From positions 1 to 64,000 of the forward strand of contig NZ_BMEQ01000002.1 of assembly GCF_014636775.1 (NCBI RefSeq): DNA of 64,000 nt, given 5' to 3'. Both the position numbers and the translations under genes were made by a program. Below the pieces are notes generated by a model. That model made no database searches. It saw only the letters and a list, made by a program, of their open reading frames with translations, and was not told the DNA's origin. Source of the stretch: Kocuria dechangensis (GTDB taxonomy: Bacteria; Actinomycetota; Actinomycetes; Actinomycetales; Micrococcaceae). Shown in pieces: positions 20,520-29,186 of this stretch. How positions within the stretch are numbered: the first letter of the stretch is position 1; every line of letters begins with the position of its first letter.

Positions 20520-23057
20520 TCACAGCGCCGCGGCCAGGTACGGCGCCGTCCGGCTCCGGTCGCACCGGGCCACGTCCCGCGGCGCGCCCGTGCACACGAC
20601 GCGGCCGCCGCCCCCGCCCCCGCCGGGCCCCATGTCCACGACCCAGTCGGCCGCGGCGACGACGTCCATGGCGTGCTCCACCACGACCACGGTGTTGCCG
20701 GCGTCCACGAGCCGGTTCAGCTGGGCCAGCAGCAGCCGGACGTCCTGCGGGTGCAGGCCCGTGGTCGGCTCGTCGAGCAGGTAGAGGGTGTGCCCGCGGC
20801 GGGCCCGCTGCAGCTCGGTGGCCAGCTTGATGCGCTGGGCCTCCCCGCCCGACAGCTCCGTGGCGGGCTGGCCCAGCCGGAGGTAGCCGAGCCCCACGTC
20901 GAGCAGCGCGCCCAGCCCGCGCGCGGCGGCCGGGACGTCGGCGAGGAAGTCCACGGCCTCCTCCACCCGCATCCCCAGGACGTCCGCGATGCTCCGGCCC
21001 CGGTGGGTCACCTCCAGCGTCTCCGGGTTGTAGCGGGCCCCCCGGCACTCCGGGCAGGGTCCGTAGGTGCCCGGGAGGAAGAGCAGCTCGACGGCCACGA
21101 AGCCCTCGCCCTGGCAGGTCTCGCAGCGGCCGCCGACCACGTTGAAGGAGAACCGCCCGGGTCCCCAGCCGCGGGAGCGGGCCTCGTCCGTGGCGGCGAA
21201 GAGCTTGCGCACGGCGTCGAACAGCCCGGTGTAGGTGGCCAGGTTGGAGCGCGGAGTCCGGCCGATGGGCCGCTGGTCCACGCGGATCAGGCGGTCCAGG
21301 TGCTCGAGCCCCTCGACGCCGCGCAGCCGGGTCTCGGCCGTGGCGGGCCCGTCCGCCTCCTCCTCGTCCGTCCCGGTCCCGCCGTCCGCGTCGTCCCCGT
21401 TGACGTGCCGGCCGACCGTCTCGGCGAGGACCTGGCTGACCAGCGTGGACTTGCCCGAGCCCGAGACCCCCGTGACGGCGGTGAGCACGCCCAGCGGGAG
21501 CTCGACGTCGAGCTCCCGCAGGTTGTGCCGGGTGATCCCCCGCAGCCGCAGCCACTGCTCGCGGGGGCGGCCGGCGCCGGCCGGGCGGGCGTCGTCGTCC
21601 CGCTGCTCGGGGAAGAGGAACGGCCGCGTCGCGGAGGCGGCCACCTCCGCGAGGCCGGCCACCGGCCCGCTGTAGAGCACCTCGCCGCCGCGGTCGCCGG
21701 CCTGGGGCCCGACGTCGACCACCCAGTCGGCGCGCCGGACCACGTTCATGTCGTGCTCCACGACGAACACGGAGTTGCCCGCCTCGCGCAGCTCCTCCAG
21801 GACCCCCAGCAGCGGCTCGGCGTCGGCGGGGTGCAGGCCCGCGGACGGCTCGTCCAGGACGTAGACGACCCCGAACAGCCCGGACCGCAGCTGGGTGGCG
21901 ATGCGCAGCCGCTGGATCTCCCCGGGGGAGAGGGTGGGCGTGGACCGGTGCAGGCTCAGGTAGCCCAGGCCCAGGTCGATGAGCACCTGCAGCCGGGCCA
22001 GCAGGTCCCGCGTGATGGTCACGGCCACCTTGGTGCGCTCGCCCGAGGACGCCGCCCGGGAGGCCGTGCCGGCGCCCTCCAGGACGGTGGTGGGGCGCAC
22101 GACCTCGGCGAGCTCCGTGAGGGGCACGTCGTTGAGCTCGGCGATGCTCCGCCCGGCGAACGTCACGGCGAGCGCCTCGGGGCGCAGGCCGCTGCCGTGG
22201 CAGACGGGGCAGGGGCCGGTGACGACGTACTGCAGGACGCGCTGGCGCATCGGCCGGCTGGCCGAGTCCGCGAGGGTGTGCAGCACGTAGCTCTTCGCGC
22301 TCCAGAAGCGGCCCTTGTACGGCTTCGCCACGCGGTCGCGCTGGGGGGTCACCTCCACCACGGGCTGCTCCTCGGTGAACAGGATCCAGTCCCGTTCCTC
22401 CTGCGGCAGCTCCCGCCAGGGGACGTCGAGGTCGTGGCCCAGGTGGGCGAGGATGTCGCGCAGGTTCTTGCCCTGCCAGGCGCCCGGCCAGGCGGCGACG
22501 GCCCCGTCCCGGATGCTCAGCTCCGGGTCCGGGACCAGGGAGGACTCGGTCACGGCGTGGACGGTGCCCAGGCCCGAGCACTCCCGGCAGGCGCCGGCGG
22601 AGGTGTTCGGCGAGAAGGCGTCCGAGTCCAGGCTCCCGGCGGCGTCCGCGGGGTAGGTCCCGGCGCGGGAGAAGAGCATGCGCATCGAGTTGGAGAGCGT
22701 GGTGAGGGTGCCCACCGTGGAGCGGGAGCTCGGCGTGCCCCTCCGCTGCTGCAGCGCCACGGCCGGCGGCAGCCCGGTGATCTGCTCGACCGCGGGGTTG
22801 TGGCCCTGCTGGATCAGCCGCCGGGCGTAGGGGGCCACGGACTCGAGGTAGCGCCGCTGCGCCTCGGCGTAGATCGTGCCGAAGGCGAGGGAGGACTTCC
22901 CGGACCCGGAGACCCCGGTGAACGCGACGATTGCGTCGCGGGGGACGTCGACGTCGACGGTGCGCAGGTTGTTCTCCGCGGCCCCGCGCACGCGGACCAT
23001 GCCGCGGACGTCGGTCGGGGCGGAGGGCGTGGGGGCAGGGGTGGGATGTGTGCTCAC
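20520..23057 (-). CDS. UvrA2-like ABC ATPase (excinuclease UvrA paralogue)
   Basis: An 845-residue protein with two UvrA-type ABC modules. Walker A motifs are GVSGSGKSS (residues 48-56) and a second GVSGSGKST; ABC signatures read LSPGEIQRLRI and LSGGEAQRIKLA; Walker B regions YVLDEPSAGLHP and YLLDEPTTGLHP. Zinc-finger CxxC pairs are present (CRECSG, CPVCHG, CETCQG, CPECRG). At 845 residues it is about 100 shorter than repair UvrA and lacks the extended UvrB-binding insert, which places it with the UvrA2/DrrC group associated with drug resistance. The GTG start at 23057 has AGGGTGG upstream; the frame continues upstream but only antisense to the glycosyltransferase gene. Confidence 0.88.
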   Translation of the reverse strand: MSTHPTPAPTPSAPTDVRGMVRVRGAAENNLRTVDVDVPRDAIVAFTGVSGSGKSSLAFGTIYAEAQRRYLESVAPYARRLIQQGHNPAVEQITGLPPAVALQQRRGTPSSRSTVGTLTTLSNSMRMLFSRAGTYPADAAGSLDSDAFSPNTSAGACRECSGLGTVHAVTESSLVPDPELSIRDGAVAAWPGAWQGKNLRDILAHLGHDLDVPWRELPQEERDWILFTEEQPVVEVTPQRDRVAKPYKGRFWSAKSYVLHTLADSASRPMRQRVLQYVVTGPCPVCHGSGLRPEALAVTFAGRSIAELNDVPLTELAEVVRPTTVLEGAGTASRAASSGERTKVAVTITRDLLARLQVLIDLGLGYLSLHRSTPTLSPGEIQRLRIATQLRSGLFGVVYVLDEPSAGLHPADAEPLLGVLEELREAGNSVFVVEHDMNVVRRADWVVDVGPQAGDRGGEVLYSGPVAGLAEVAASATRPFLFPEQRDDDARPAGAGRPREQWLRLRGITRHNLRELDVELPLGVLTAVTGVSGSGKSTLVSQVLAETVGRHVNGDDADGGTGTDEEEADGPATAETRLRGVEGLEHLDRLIRVDQRPIGRTPRSNLATYTGLFDAVRKLFAATDEARSRGWGPGRFSFNVVGGRCETCQGEGFVAVELLFLPGTYGPCPECRGARYNPETLEVTHRGRSIADVLGMRVEEAVDFLADVPAAARGLGALLDVGLGYLRLGQPATELSGGEAQRIKLATELQRARRGHTLYLLDEPTTGLHPQDVRLLLAQLNRLVDAGNTVVVVEHAMDVVAAADWVVDMGPGGGGGGGRVVCTGAPRDVARCDRSRTAPYLAAAL

Positions 23058-23162
23058 CGCGTCCACCCTAGCGACCCGGGCGGACGGACCCCGGCCGGGG
23101 GTGGTCAACGCCCCTCGGGGCGGCCAGCATGGAGGTGCCCGAAGCCACCGAAGGAGGACGTC

Positions 23163-24299
23163 GTGCACCTGCTCATGGCGGGGGTCTCCGCCCCCAGTCA
23201 CATCTACCCGGGTCTTGCCCTGATCGCCGAGCTGGTCCGCCGGGGCCACCGGGTCACGTACGTCGTCGGCGAGCGGCACGCGGACCTGGTGGCGCCCACC
23301 GGCGCCGAGCTGCTGACCCACCCCACGATCATGCCGGGCCCCGACGAGCCGTGGCCCGAGGACACCGGCGAGGCCATGCGGGTGTTCCTCGACGAGGCGA
23401 TCGCGGTGGCCCCGGTGCTGGACCGTGCGGACCGCCCGGACGCGGTGCTCTACGACATCGGCGGGTTCGCCGGGCGGCTCAAGGCCGCGGTGTGGGGCGT
23501 CCCCGCCGTCCAGCTCTCCCCCACCTGGGTGGCGTGGGAGGGGATGGACGAGGAGACGGCCGAGCAGACGGCCGCCCTCAAGGCCTCGCCGAGCGGAGCC
23601 CACTACTTCGCCGCGCTCCGGGCGTGGCTCGACGTGCACGGCGTGACGGCGGACGCCGAGGAGTTCATCGGGCGCCCGGACCGGTGCGTGGTGCTCATCC
23701 CCCGGGTGCTCCAGCCGAACGCGGACCGGGTGGCCGGGCGGTACGTCTTCGCGGGCCCCTGCATCGATCCCGCCCGGCTCCAGGGGTGGAGGCCCGCGCC
23801 CGGCGACGACCGGCCGCTCGTCTACGTGTCCCTCGGCACCTCGTACACCGACCGGGAGGACATCTACCGGCTGTGCATCGAGCACCTCTCCGACGACCAC
23901 CGCCTGGTGATCGCCACCGGCAAGGTGGACCCCGCGCGGCTGGAGCCGCTCCCGCCCGGGACCGAGGCCCGGCGGACCCAGCCCCAGCTGGACGTGCTCC
24001 AGCACGCGGACGTCTTCGTCACCCACGCCGGCATGGGCGGCGCCTCGGAGTCGCTGTGGTACGGGGTGCCCACCGTGGCCCTGCCCCAGGCCGTGGACCA
24101 GTTCGTGAACGCCGGGATGCTCGAGCAGATCGGCGCGGGCGTGCGGCTGGCCGAGGACGAGCTCACCGGCGCCCGGCTGCACGAGGCCGTGCGCGAGGCG
24201 CTCTCCCGCACGGCCCGGGCCATGGAGCTCCAGGAGGAGGTGCGCGCCCTGGGCGGTCCGGAGAACGCCGCCGACGCGGTGGAGCGCCTCGTCCGGTGA
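23163..24299 (+). CDS. Macrolide-type (MGT/OleD-like) glycosyltransferase
   Basis: A 378-residue GT-B glycosyltransferase of family 1. The N-terminal MAGVSAPSHIYPGLALIAEL is the acceptor-domain start seen in MGT/OleD enzymes, and the C-terminal donor-binding motif reads VTHAGMGGASESLWYGVP followed by ALPQAVDQFVNA. Such enzymes add glucose to macrolides and other small molecules and can inactivate them. The GTG at 23163 has an ideal GGAGGA site; the frame is open far upstream but that part is antisense to the UvrA2-like gene. Divergent to UvrA2 with 105 bp between, suggesting joint control. Substrate is inferred only. Confidence 0.85.
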   Translation: MHLLMAGVSAPSHIYPGLALIAELVRRGHRVTYVVGERHADLVAPTGAELLTHPTIMPGPDEPWPEDTGEAMRVFLDEAIAVAPVLDRADRPDAVLYDIGGFAGRLKAAVWGVPAVQLSPTWVAWEGMDEETAEQTAALKASPSGAHYFAALRAWLDVHGVTADAEEFIGRPDRCVVLIPRVLQPNADRVAGRYVFAGPCIDPARLQGWRPAPGDDRPLVYVSLGTSYTDREDIYRLCIEHLSDDHRLVIATGKVDPARLEPLPPGTEARRTQPQLDVLQHADVFVTHAGMGGASESLWYGVPTVALPQAVDQFVNAGMLEQIGAGVRLAEDELTGARLHEAVREALSRTARAMELQEEVRALGGPENAADAVERLVR

Positions 24300-24336
24300 C
24301 GCCCGGACGGTGACGCCCGGACGGTGACGCCCGGAC
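24295..24336 (+). repeat. Three 14-bp direct repeats over the glycosyltransferase stop codon
   Basis: GGTGACGCCCGGAC occurs three times in a row. The stop TGA of the glycosyltransferase gene lies inside the first copy. Since 14 is not a multiple of 3, each copy shifts frame, and the stop is kept in the first. Confidence 0.9.
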
Positions 24337-24353
24337 GGTCCGGGACCTCGCGG

Positions 24354-24388
24354 AGGAGCGCCACCCGGCAGGGCCGGATGGCGCTCCT
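24354..24388 (+). terminator. Terminator hairpin after the glycosyltransferase gene
   Basis: AGGAGCGCCACCCGGC pairs with GCCGGATGGCGCTCCT (16 bp, one G-U type position) around a 3-nt loop. It lies between the convergent glycosyltransferase and secreted-protein genes and may serve both. Confidence 0.75.
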
Positions 24389-24426
24389 CGACGGCTCCGG
24401 TGCGCCGGCCGCACCGAGGGCCGCTG

Positions 24427-24912
24427 CTACATGCCGTCGTCGGTGCCGTCGTCAGCTCCGTTGTCGGTCCCGTCGTCAGCACCGTTGTCGGTGCCGTCAT
24501 CCGTGCTGAGCTGGATGATCCGCAGCGGCATGGCGGTGCCGCTGCCGCAGAACTCGGCCTGGCACTCCTGCAGGTAGCCGGAGACGACGGCATCCCCGTC
24601 CTCGAAGGCCATGGTGTACGCGACGACGTCGTAGGCGAGCTCCACCGTGCCCTCGGCACAGGTCCACTGCTCGAAGTCGCTGCCCTGGGCGATCCGGCCG
24701 TCGGAGACCCGCTGGGTCACGGTGAGCGAGACGAAGACGGTGTTCCCCGTCGTACAGGTCGCGGTGAACGTTCCCTGCACGGCCGCTCCGTCGGCGATCC
24801 TCGTGCCGTCGCTGACCTCCGTCACCTCGACGGCCTGCGCCGGCGCGGCGGCGACGAGGCCGAGGCCCGCGGCGAAGACGGCCGCGACGGCGGACTTGGT
24901 TGCTGTTCTCAT
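24427..24912 (-). CDS. Small secreted protein with Cys-containing domain and Asp-rich repeat tail
   Basis: A 161-residue protein with a classical signal peptide (basic MRTATK start, Ala-rich core, cleavage after APAQA near residue 27). The mature part resembles small secreted actinobacterial proteins with a beta-rich domain and four cysteines (TCTTGN, WTCAEG, ECQAEFCG) that could form two disulfides; DUF6299 proteins are the nearest family I can think of, at low confidence. The C-terminus is an acidic DDGTDNGA repeat (three or more copies), encoded by a tandem DNA repeat at 24427-24510. The start shown gives a clean signal peptide; the frame is open 243 bp further upstream. Confidence 0.6.
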   Translation of the reverse strand: MRTATKSAVAAVFAAGLGLVAAAPAQAVEVTEVSDGTRIADGAAVQGTFTATCTTGNTVFVSLTVTQRVSDGRIAQGSDFEQWTCAEGTVELAYDVVAYTMAFEDGDAVVSGYLQECQAEFCGSGTAMPLRIIQLSTDDGTDNGADDGTDNGADDGTDDGM

Positions 24913-25247
24913 GGTGCTGTCCAATCCGATGTTCGAAGCGGGATCCGCTTCGGTGCTGGTGCGGTCCATCGGGCGCGCGGGAGGTCCTTCCCCACTGCCA
25001 CGACCTGCCCGGCGTTCCGGAGGGCCGACTGCGGAACCGATGCGCCGCCGGGTTCCGGGAGGCTGGGCCCCGGGGGGACGGCGATCAGGATGCGGGGCGC
25101 GCGGAGCTGTCCCCCAGCTTCCCGTGCGACCCCGCGCTTGGTGGGACGTCACCAACGTAATCCCAGGTCAGATCGGCGCGTCGAACATGGTCGAAGATGA
25201 CGGACACGATTGCGACACGATCCCCGGGACGGACCGCCGGCGGCCGC
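24913..25247. other. Intergenic region between secreted-protein and PBP genes
   Basis: This 335-bp stretch holds no convincing gene. It contains the leader of the secreted-protein gene (minus strand). The part nearest the PBP stop (25190-25230) is comparatively AT-rich with several GATC/ACGA words. I could not identify a confident promoter or operator. Confidence 0.5.
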
Positions 25248-27254
25248 TCACTCCTGCCCACCCGGGGAGGCCGAGGGGGCCGTAGGGGCCGCAGCGGCCT
25301 CCTGCAGGAAGTCGCGCATGATCGGGCCGCCGGTGATCGACCCGAGGTCCCCGTCCTCCACGAAGACCGCGACGGCGAGGTCCTCGTGCTCGGCGATCAC
25401 CCAGGAGTGCGTGCGGGGCGGGTCCTCGGCGCCGAACTCCGCCGTGCCGGTCTTGCCGATGGCCGTGTCCGGCTGGAGCTCCTGGAGGATCCCCAGGTGC
25501 CCGGACGCGACGACCGCCCGCATCATGGTGCGCAGCTGCTCCGCCTCCTGCGCGGTCAGGGGGTTCTCCGCGGCCGGCCGCGCCGTGGCCCCGTCGTCGA
25601 GCAGGCCCTCGGTGGCGACCAGCCGCGGGGTGACGAGCTCCCCGGCGGCGACGGACGCGGTGAGGTTCGCCATGGTCAGCGGGGACACGAGCGTCCTCCC
25701 CTGCCCGAACATGGCGGCCGCGTGCTGGACCGGCTCCTCCTCCTCCGGGAGGGACCCCGTGAAGACCGGCACGCCGAGGTCCAGCTCCGTCCCGACGCCG
25801 AGGGCGGCGGCCGCGCCCACCAGCTCGGGCTGGCTGATGCGGTCGTGCTGGCCCAGGAAGCTGGTGTTGCAGGAGTGGGCGAGCGCGTCGGTGAGCGTGA
25901 TCGACCCGACGAACTCCGCCGGATAGGACTCGACGTTGTTGAACTGCACGCCCTCGACCGTGATGGACGGCGGGCACTGGACGACCGTCCCGGGGGTGTC
26001 CCCCTTGCGGAGCATGCCGAGGGCGGTGACCACCTTGAAGGTCGAGCCGGGGGCGTACTGGCCCAGCAGCGCGGTGGAGTAGCCCTCCGAGCCGGGGCCG
26101 TTGGCGGCGGTGACGAGCTCCCCGGTCGACGGGCGGACCGCCACGATCGCGGACGGGGACTCGATGTCCGCCAGCAGCTCCTGGGCGGCGGACTGCAGCT
26201 CGCGGTCCAGGGTCACCTCGACCGGCTCGCCGTCCTGCGGCTCGACCTCCTGCAGGGGCGTGGCCGAGGAGGGCCTGACGCTCCCGTCCTCCTGCAGACC
26301 CACCTTCTGGACGACGACGCCGGGCTCGCCGCGCAGCCGGTCGTCGAACGCCGCCTGCAGCCCGCCACGGCCCACCACGGAGCCGGCCTCGATCTCGCCG
26401 CCCGACTTCTCGAGGTCCTCCGCCGTGGCCTCGGAGACGCTGCCCAGGAGGTCGGGGGCGAACCCGCGGGAGGGGGCCAGGGGCAGCTCGTCCTCGACGA
26501 CCAGCAGCCCGGGGACCGCCTGCACCTGCGCGGCGTCCAGGTCCCGGAAGTCCTCCTCGCGCAGGGGGACGGCCTCCACGAACGCCTCGGGCCCGCCCTG
26601 CTCCACGGCCGTGGCGTAGGCGTCGGGGTCGATCTCCAGCACCTCGGCCAGCCGTCGGGCGGCGGCGGCCGGGTCGGCGTCCCCCAGCTCCGCCTTGTCG
26701 ATGCCCACGCGGCGGATCGGCCGCTCCGTCACGAGGACCTCCCCGCCGGCGCCCAGGATGTCGCCCCGGTCCGCGGCCACGGGGAGGACGCGCAGGCCCT
26801 CCCCCTCCTCGAGCGACGGCTCGACCACGCCCGGGGCCCACTCGGGTGCCCACTCGCCGTCCTCGCCGCGCACCAGGGGCAGGGTGGAGCTGTACTCCCA
26901 GTCCTGGTCCACCCCGGGGAGGTCCCAGGTCCACGAGAGGGACGCCTCGCGCCGGTCCTCCGCCTCGGTCGCTTCCACGGCGGAGACCTCGACGGCGGGG
27001 CTGAGACCGCCGGCGTGCTCGGTCACCCGGTCGAGCTCCTCCTGGGCGGCCGTGCTGGTCACGTTGCTGAACCGCACCTCCTCGACCTGTCCCGCGGCGA
27101 GCCCTGCGGCGACGGCCTCGGCCGTCTCGCGACCGTCGTCCATGCCGAGGGCCGCGCATCCCGTGGCCACCAAGAGCACGGAGAGCCCCGTGGACAGGGG
27201 CACCAGGGTCCTGCGCGAGGACCGGAGGGGCGCGGAACGTGAGCTGCGGAGCAT
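25248..27254 (-). CDS. Penicillin-binding transpeptidase (PBP2/MecA-like), predicted lipoprotein
   Basis: A 668-residue class B penicillin-binding protein. Residues 34-150 look like the NTF2-like MecA_N domain, about 155-320 the PBP dimerisation domain, and 340-650 the transpeptidase. Active-site motifs are S404-T-F-K407, S461-C-N463 and K601-T-G-T604. The N-terminus has a lipobox (VATGC, Cys33), so it may be lipid-anchored rather than held by a transmembrane helix. The ATG at 27254 has GAGGAAGG upstream. The C-terminus ends in an Ala/Pro-rich tail. The enzyme cross-links peptidoglycan; MecA-like domain order can go with low beta-lactam affinity, but that is not shown here. Confidence 0.9.
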   Translation of the reverse strand: MLRSSRSAPLRSSRRTLVPLSTGLSVLLVATGCAALGMDDGRETAEAVAAGLAAGQVEEVRFSNVTSTAAQEELDRVTEHAGGLSPAVEVSAVEATEAEDRREASLSWTWDLPGVDQDWEYSSTLPLVRGEDGEWAPEWAPGVVEPSLEEGEGLRVLPVAADRGDILGAGGEVLVTERPIRRVGIDKAELGDADPAAAARRLAEVLEIDPDAYATAVEQGGPEAFVEAVPLREEDFRDLDAAQVQAVPGLLVVEDELPLAPSRGFAPDLLGSVSEATAEDLEKSGGEIEAGSVVGRGGLQAAFDDRLRGEPGVVVQKVGLQEDGSVRPSSATPLQEVEPQDGEPVEVTLDRELQSAAQELLADIESPSAIVAVRPSTGELVTAANGPGSEGYSTALLGQYAPGSTFKVVTALGMLRKGDTPGTVVQCPPSITVEGVQFNNVESYPAEFVGSITLTDALAHSCNTSFLGQHDRISQPELVGAAAALGVGTELDLGVPVFTGSLPEEEEPVQHAAAMFGQGRTLVSPLTMANLTASVAAGELVTPRLVATEGLLDDGATARPAAENPLTAQEAEQLRTMMRAVVASGHLGILQELQPDTAIGKTGTAEFGAEDPPRTHSWVIAEHEDLAVAVFVEDGDLGSITGGPIMRDFLQEAAAAPTAPSASPGGQE

Positions 27255-27451
27255 GGGGGCCTTCCTCTGGGGCGGCGGAGGGCCGCCGCTGTGCACGGTG
27301 CCGAGGTCTTCACACCAGCAGACGCGGGGGCGTGCTGTCCAGGGTCACGGCCGTCGGGCGGGGTCGGACGGCGTGGTGCGGGCCGCCGTCCGGTCAGGAC
27401 GAGGCCGGGACGCGGCTCCGGCGGAGGCAGCAGAGGCGGCGGCCCCAACGG

Positions 27452-27486
27452 CGGGCGCCCCGGGGGCGTAGGCTCCGGGGCGCCCG
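27452..27486 (-). terminator. Terminator hairpin after catA
   Basis: CGGGCGCCCCGG (27452-27463) pairs perfectly with CCGGGGCGCCCG (27475-27486) around an 11-nt loop, 53 bp past the catA stop and between it and the PBP gene on the same strand. The remaining 27255-27538 sequence shows no gene. Confidence 0.72.
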
Positions 27487-27538
27487 GCTCCGGCGCGGCC
27501 GGGACGTCCGGCGCGGCGGGGCCGCTGCCGGCCCTCGA

Positions 27539-28411
27539 CTACCTGTGCTCGCCCTCGTGGGCCAGCACGTAGTCGTAGACGACCTCCTCGCCCTCCCCGC
27601 CGTCGGTGCGCGGCTTGGGGTCCAGCATCAGCTCGGGCTTGACCGCCGAGGCGATGTCGTCCTCGTTGTGCGGGTCCCCCGGGAAGTACAGCTGCTGGGT
27701 GACCAGCTGGTAGCCCGGGGCCGAGACCTTGATGTGGATGTGCGCCGGGCGCCACGCGTGCCACCCGGCCGCGCTGATCAGCTGCCCGCAGGCCCCGTCG
27801 GTGGGGATCTGGTAGGGGGCCGGGCGCTTGGTGTTGATCTCGAAGTAGCCGTTCCCGTCGGCCTTCACGGTGCCGCGGAACAGCCACTCCGGCAGCTCCG
27901 GGGCGTACTGGGAGTAGAACCCGTTGGCGTCGGCGTGCCAGATCTCCACCTGCGCGCCCTGGATCGGGTTGCCGTGCGTGTCGGTGAAGTGGCCCTTGAA
28001 CAGCAGCGGGGTGCCCGGCTCCCCCTCGCGCATCTCCAAGGTCGCGGGGGTCTCCAGGACCGGGGCGCCCGGGACGTAGTAGGGGCCCTCGATGGTGCCG
28101 ACCGTGCCCGGCCGGTCCTTCGAGTTGACGTCCTCGATGGTGTGCTCCAGCCACACGTCCAGGAACAAAGGCCACTCCCCGTCGGTGCCGACCTTGATCA
28201 GCCACGCCTTCAGCGCGTTGTACTCCTCGTAGGTGACCTGGTGCTTGACCGCGATGTCGTTGATCGCCTTGATCGCCTCACCGGCCAGCAGCGACACGCG
28301 CTCCTGGGGCACCTGAAGCTTGGCCAGCTTTCCCGAGGCCGTGAAGCGCTCGGTCGCCTTGGTGCCGGCCTCGACAGCCGTGCCCTCGTTCTCCCTGCGG
28401 GTTTCCGACAT
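27539..28411 (-). CDS. catA: Catechol 1,2-dioxygenase
   Basis: A 290-residue intradiol dioxygenase that cleaves catechol to cis,cis-muconate. Non-haem iron ligands are visible as Tyr166 (NGFYSQY), Tyr200 (APYQIPTDG), His224 and His226 (RPAHIHIK), almost the same numbering as well-studied CatA enzymes. The N-terminal helical dimerisation domain with LKAWLIKVGTDGEWPLFLDV and the TIEGPYYVPGAP motif are those of the actinobacterial catA type. The ATG at 28411 has an ideal GGAGGT site. No catB, catC or regulator is adjacent, so the rest of the beta-ketoadipate route must be encoded elsewhere. Confidence 0.95.
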   Translation of the reverse strand: MSETRRENEGTAVEAGTKATERFTASGKLAKLQVPQERVSLLAGEAIKAINDIAVKHQVTYEEYNALKAWLIKVGTDGEWPLFLDVWLEHTIEDVNSKDRPGTVGTIEGPYYVPGAPVLETPATLEMREGEPGTPLLFKGHFTDTHGNPIQGAQVEIWHADANGFYSQYAPELPEWLFRGTVKADGNGYFEINTKRPAPYQIPTDGACGQLISAAGWHAWRPAHIHIKVSAPGYQLVTQQLYFPGDPHNEDDIASAVKPELMLDPKPRTDGGEGEEVVYDYVLAHEGEHR

Positions 28412-28444
28412 GGTGACCTCCGTGTGCACTCGAACGGTGGACGG

Positions 28445-28486
28445 AGACCGCCTTCACCGCCGGTCTCCCGTGCCCCTCGATCATAT
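28445..28486 (-). promoter_or_regulatory. Candidate catA promoter and leader hairpin
   Basis: On the minus strand TATGAT (28481-28486) is a good -10 in an otherwise GC-rich region; no clear -35. The resulting leader contains a GAGACCG/CGGTCTC hairpin (28445-28468) ending about 33 nt before the catA ATG. The rest of the 28412-28694 gap shows no gene. Confidence 0.45.
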
Positions 28487-28694
28487 TCCACCCGTGTGGC
28501 CCAGGACACAGAAGACGGCCCTCGACGCCGAGAGCCAGTAACGGCGGCCGCGGTCCGGAACACGCATCCGCGCGCGGAACCGCTTGCCCCTGCGCCCACG
28601 GGTTCGGACCATGGGGAGGCGGAGCCCCGCGGGTGAGGCACCGGTTCCGGGCACGAGCACTTCACGGGCACGAGCAGTTCAGGGGAGGGAGCCG

Positions 28695-29015
28695 ATGGAC
28701 GACGACGTCATCGGGAGCGTCCAGGCGCACCTGCTGCACCGGGCCGTCCACCGGGCCGGGCTGGAGCTCGGCCGCTGGTGGTGGGAGTACTTCTGTCTCG
28801 GCGGTGAGGCGGGGAAGGTCGAGGCGGACGCCTATCTGCACGGCTGCCTGCGCCTGCCGCCCCGCGAGCGCGACCTGCTGGCGCACGCCGTCAACGGGCT
28901 CCTCCACCATGCGTCCGTGCCGCCGGCGCCCTACTCCTCGGACCTGCACGGACCGCAGGACGACGTCGTGGCCCGGGGCCGCCGCAGCGGCCCCGGGCGC
29001 GGGACCCGCGCCTGA
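28695..29015 (+). CDS. Small conserved protein of unknown function, paralogue of the 41-kb remnant
   Basis: A 106-residue protein without signal peptide or membrane segment. The N-terminal 70 residues look helical, with WWWEYFCLGGEAGKVEADAY and then LRLPPRERDLLAHAVN; the tail is Gly/Arg-rich. I do not recognise a characterised domain. Its first 41 residues align without gaps to a remnant at 41164-41286 with 18 identities (DDD, QA, LL, HR, then F-x-LGGEAG). The ATG has a GGGAGGGA site. It lies 171 bp upstream of the GAF-ANTAR regulator on the same strand; the two may be functionally linked. Confidence 0.68.
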   Translation: MDDDVIGSVQAHLLHRAVHRAGLELGRWWWEYFCLGGEAGKVEADAYLHGCLRLPPRERDLLAHAVNGLLHHASVPPAPYSSDLHGPQDDVVARGRRSGPGRGTRA

Positions 29016-29186
29016 CGTTCCCGGGCGTCCCTGTCCGGCGCCGCCCCCGGGACTTCCTGCGCAATGTCCGGCGTTCGCCCGGCGCCCGGGGCTCCTCCGG
29101 AGGCGGCGTCGTGCATCATGGTGGTGCGGCGCACCCCCGCCGCGAGGTCCGGACCAGGCACGACTCCGTGCTGGAGGGAGACGACC

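Noticed and set aside
20673-24299. 1208-codon frame including the glycosyltransferase
   Set aside because: The portion before 23163 is antisense to UvrA2; the enzyme begins at the GTG with a GGAGGA site.
20520-24659. 1379-codon frame including the UvrA2-like gene
   Set aside because: The portion above 23057 is antisense to the glycosyltransferase gene and lacks any domain.
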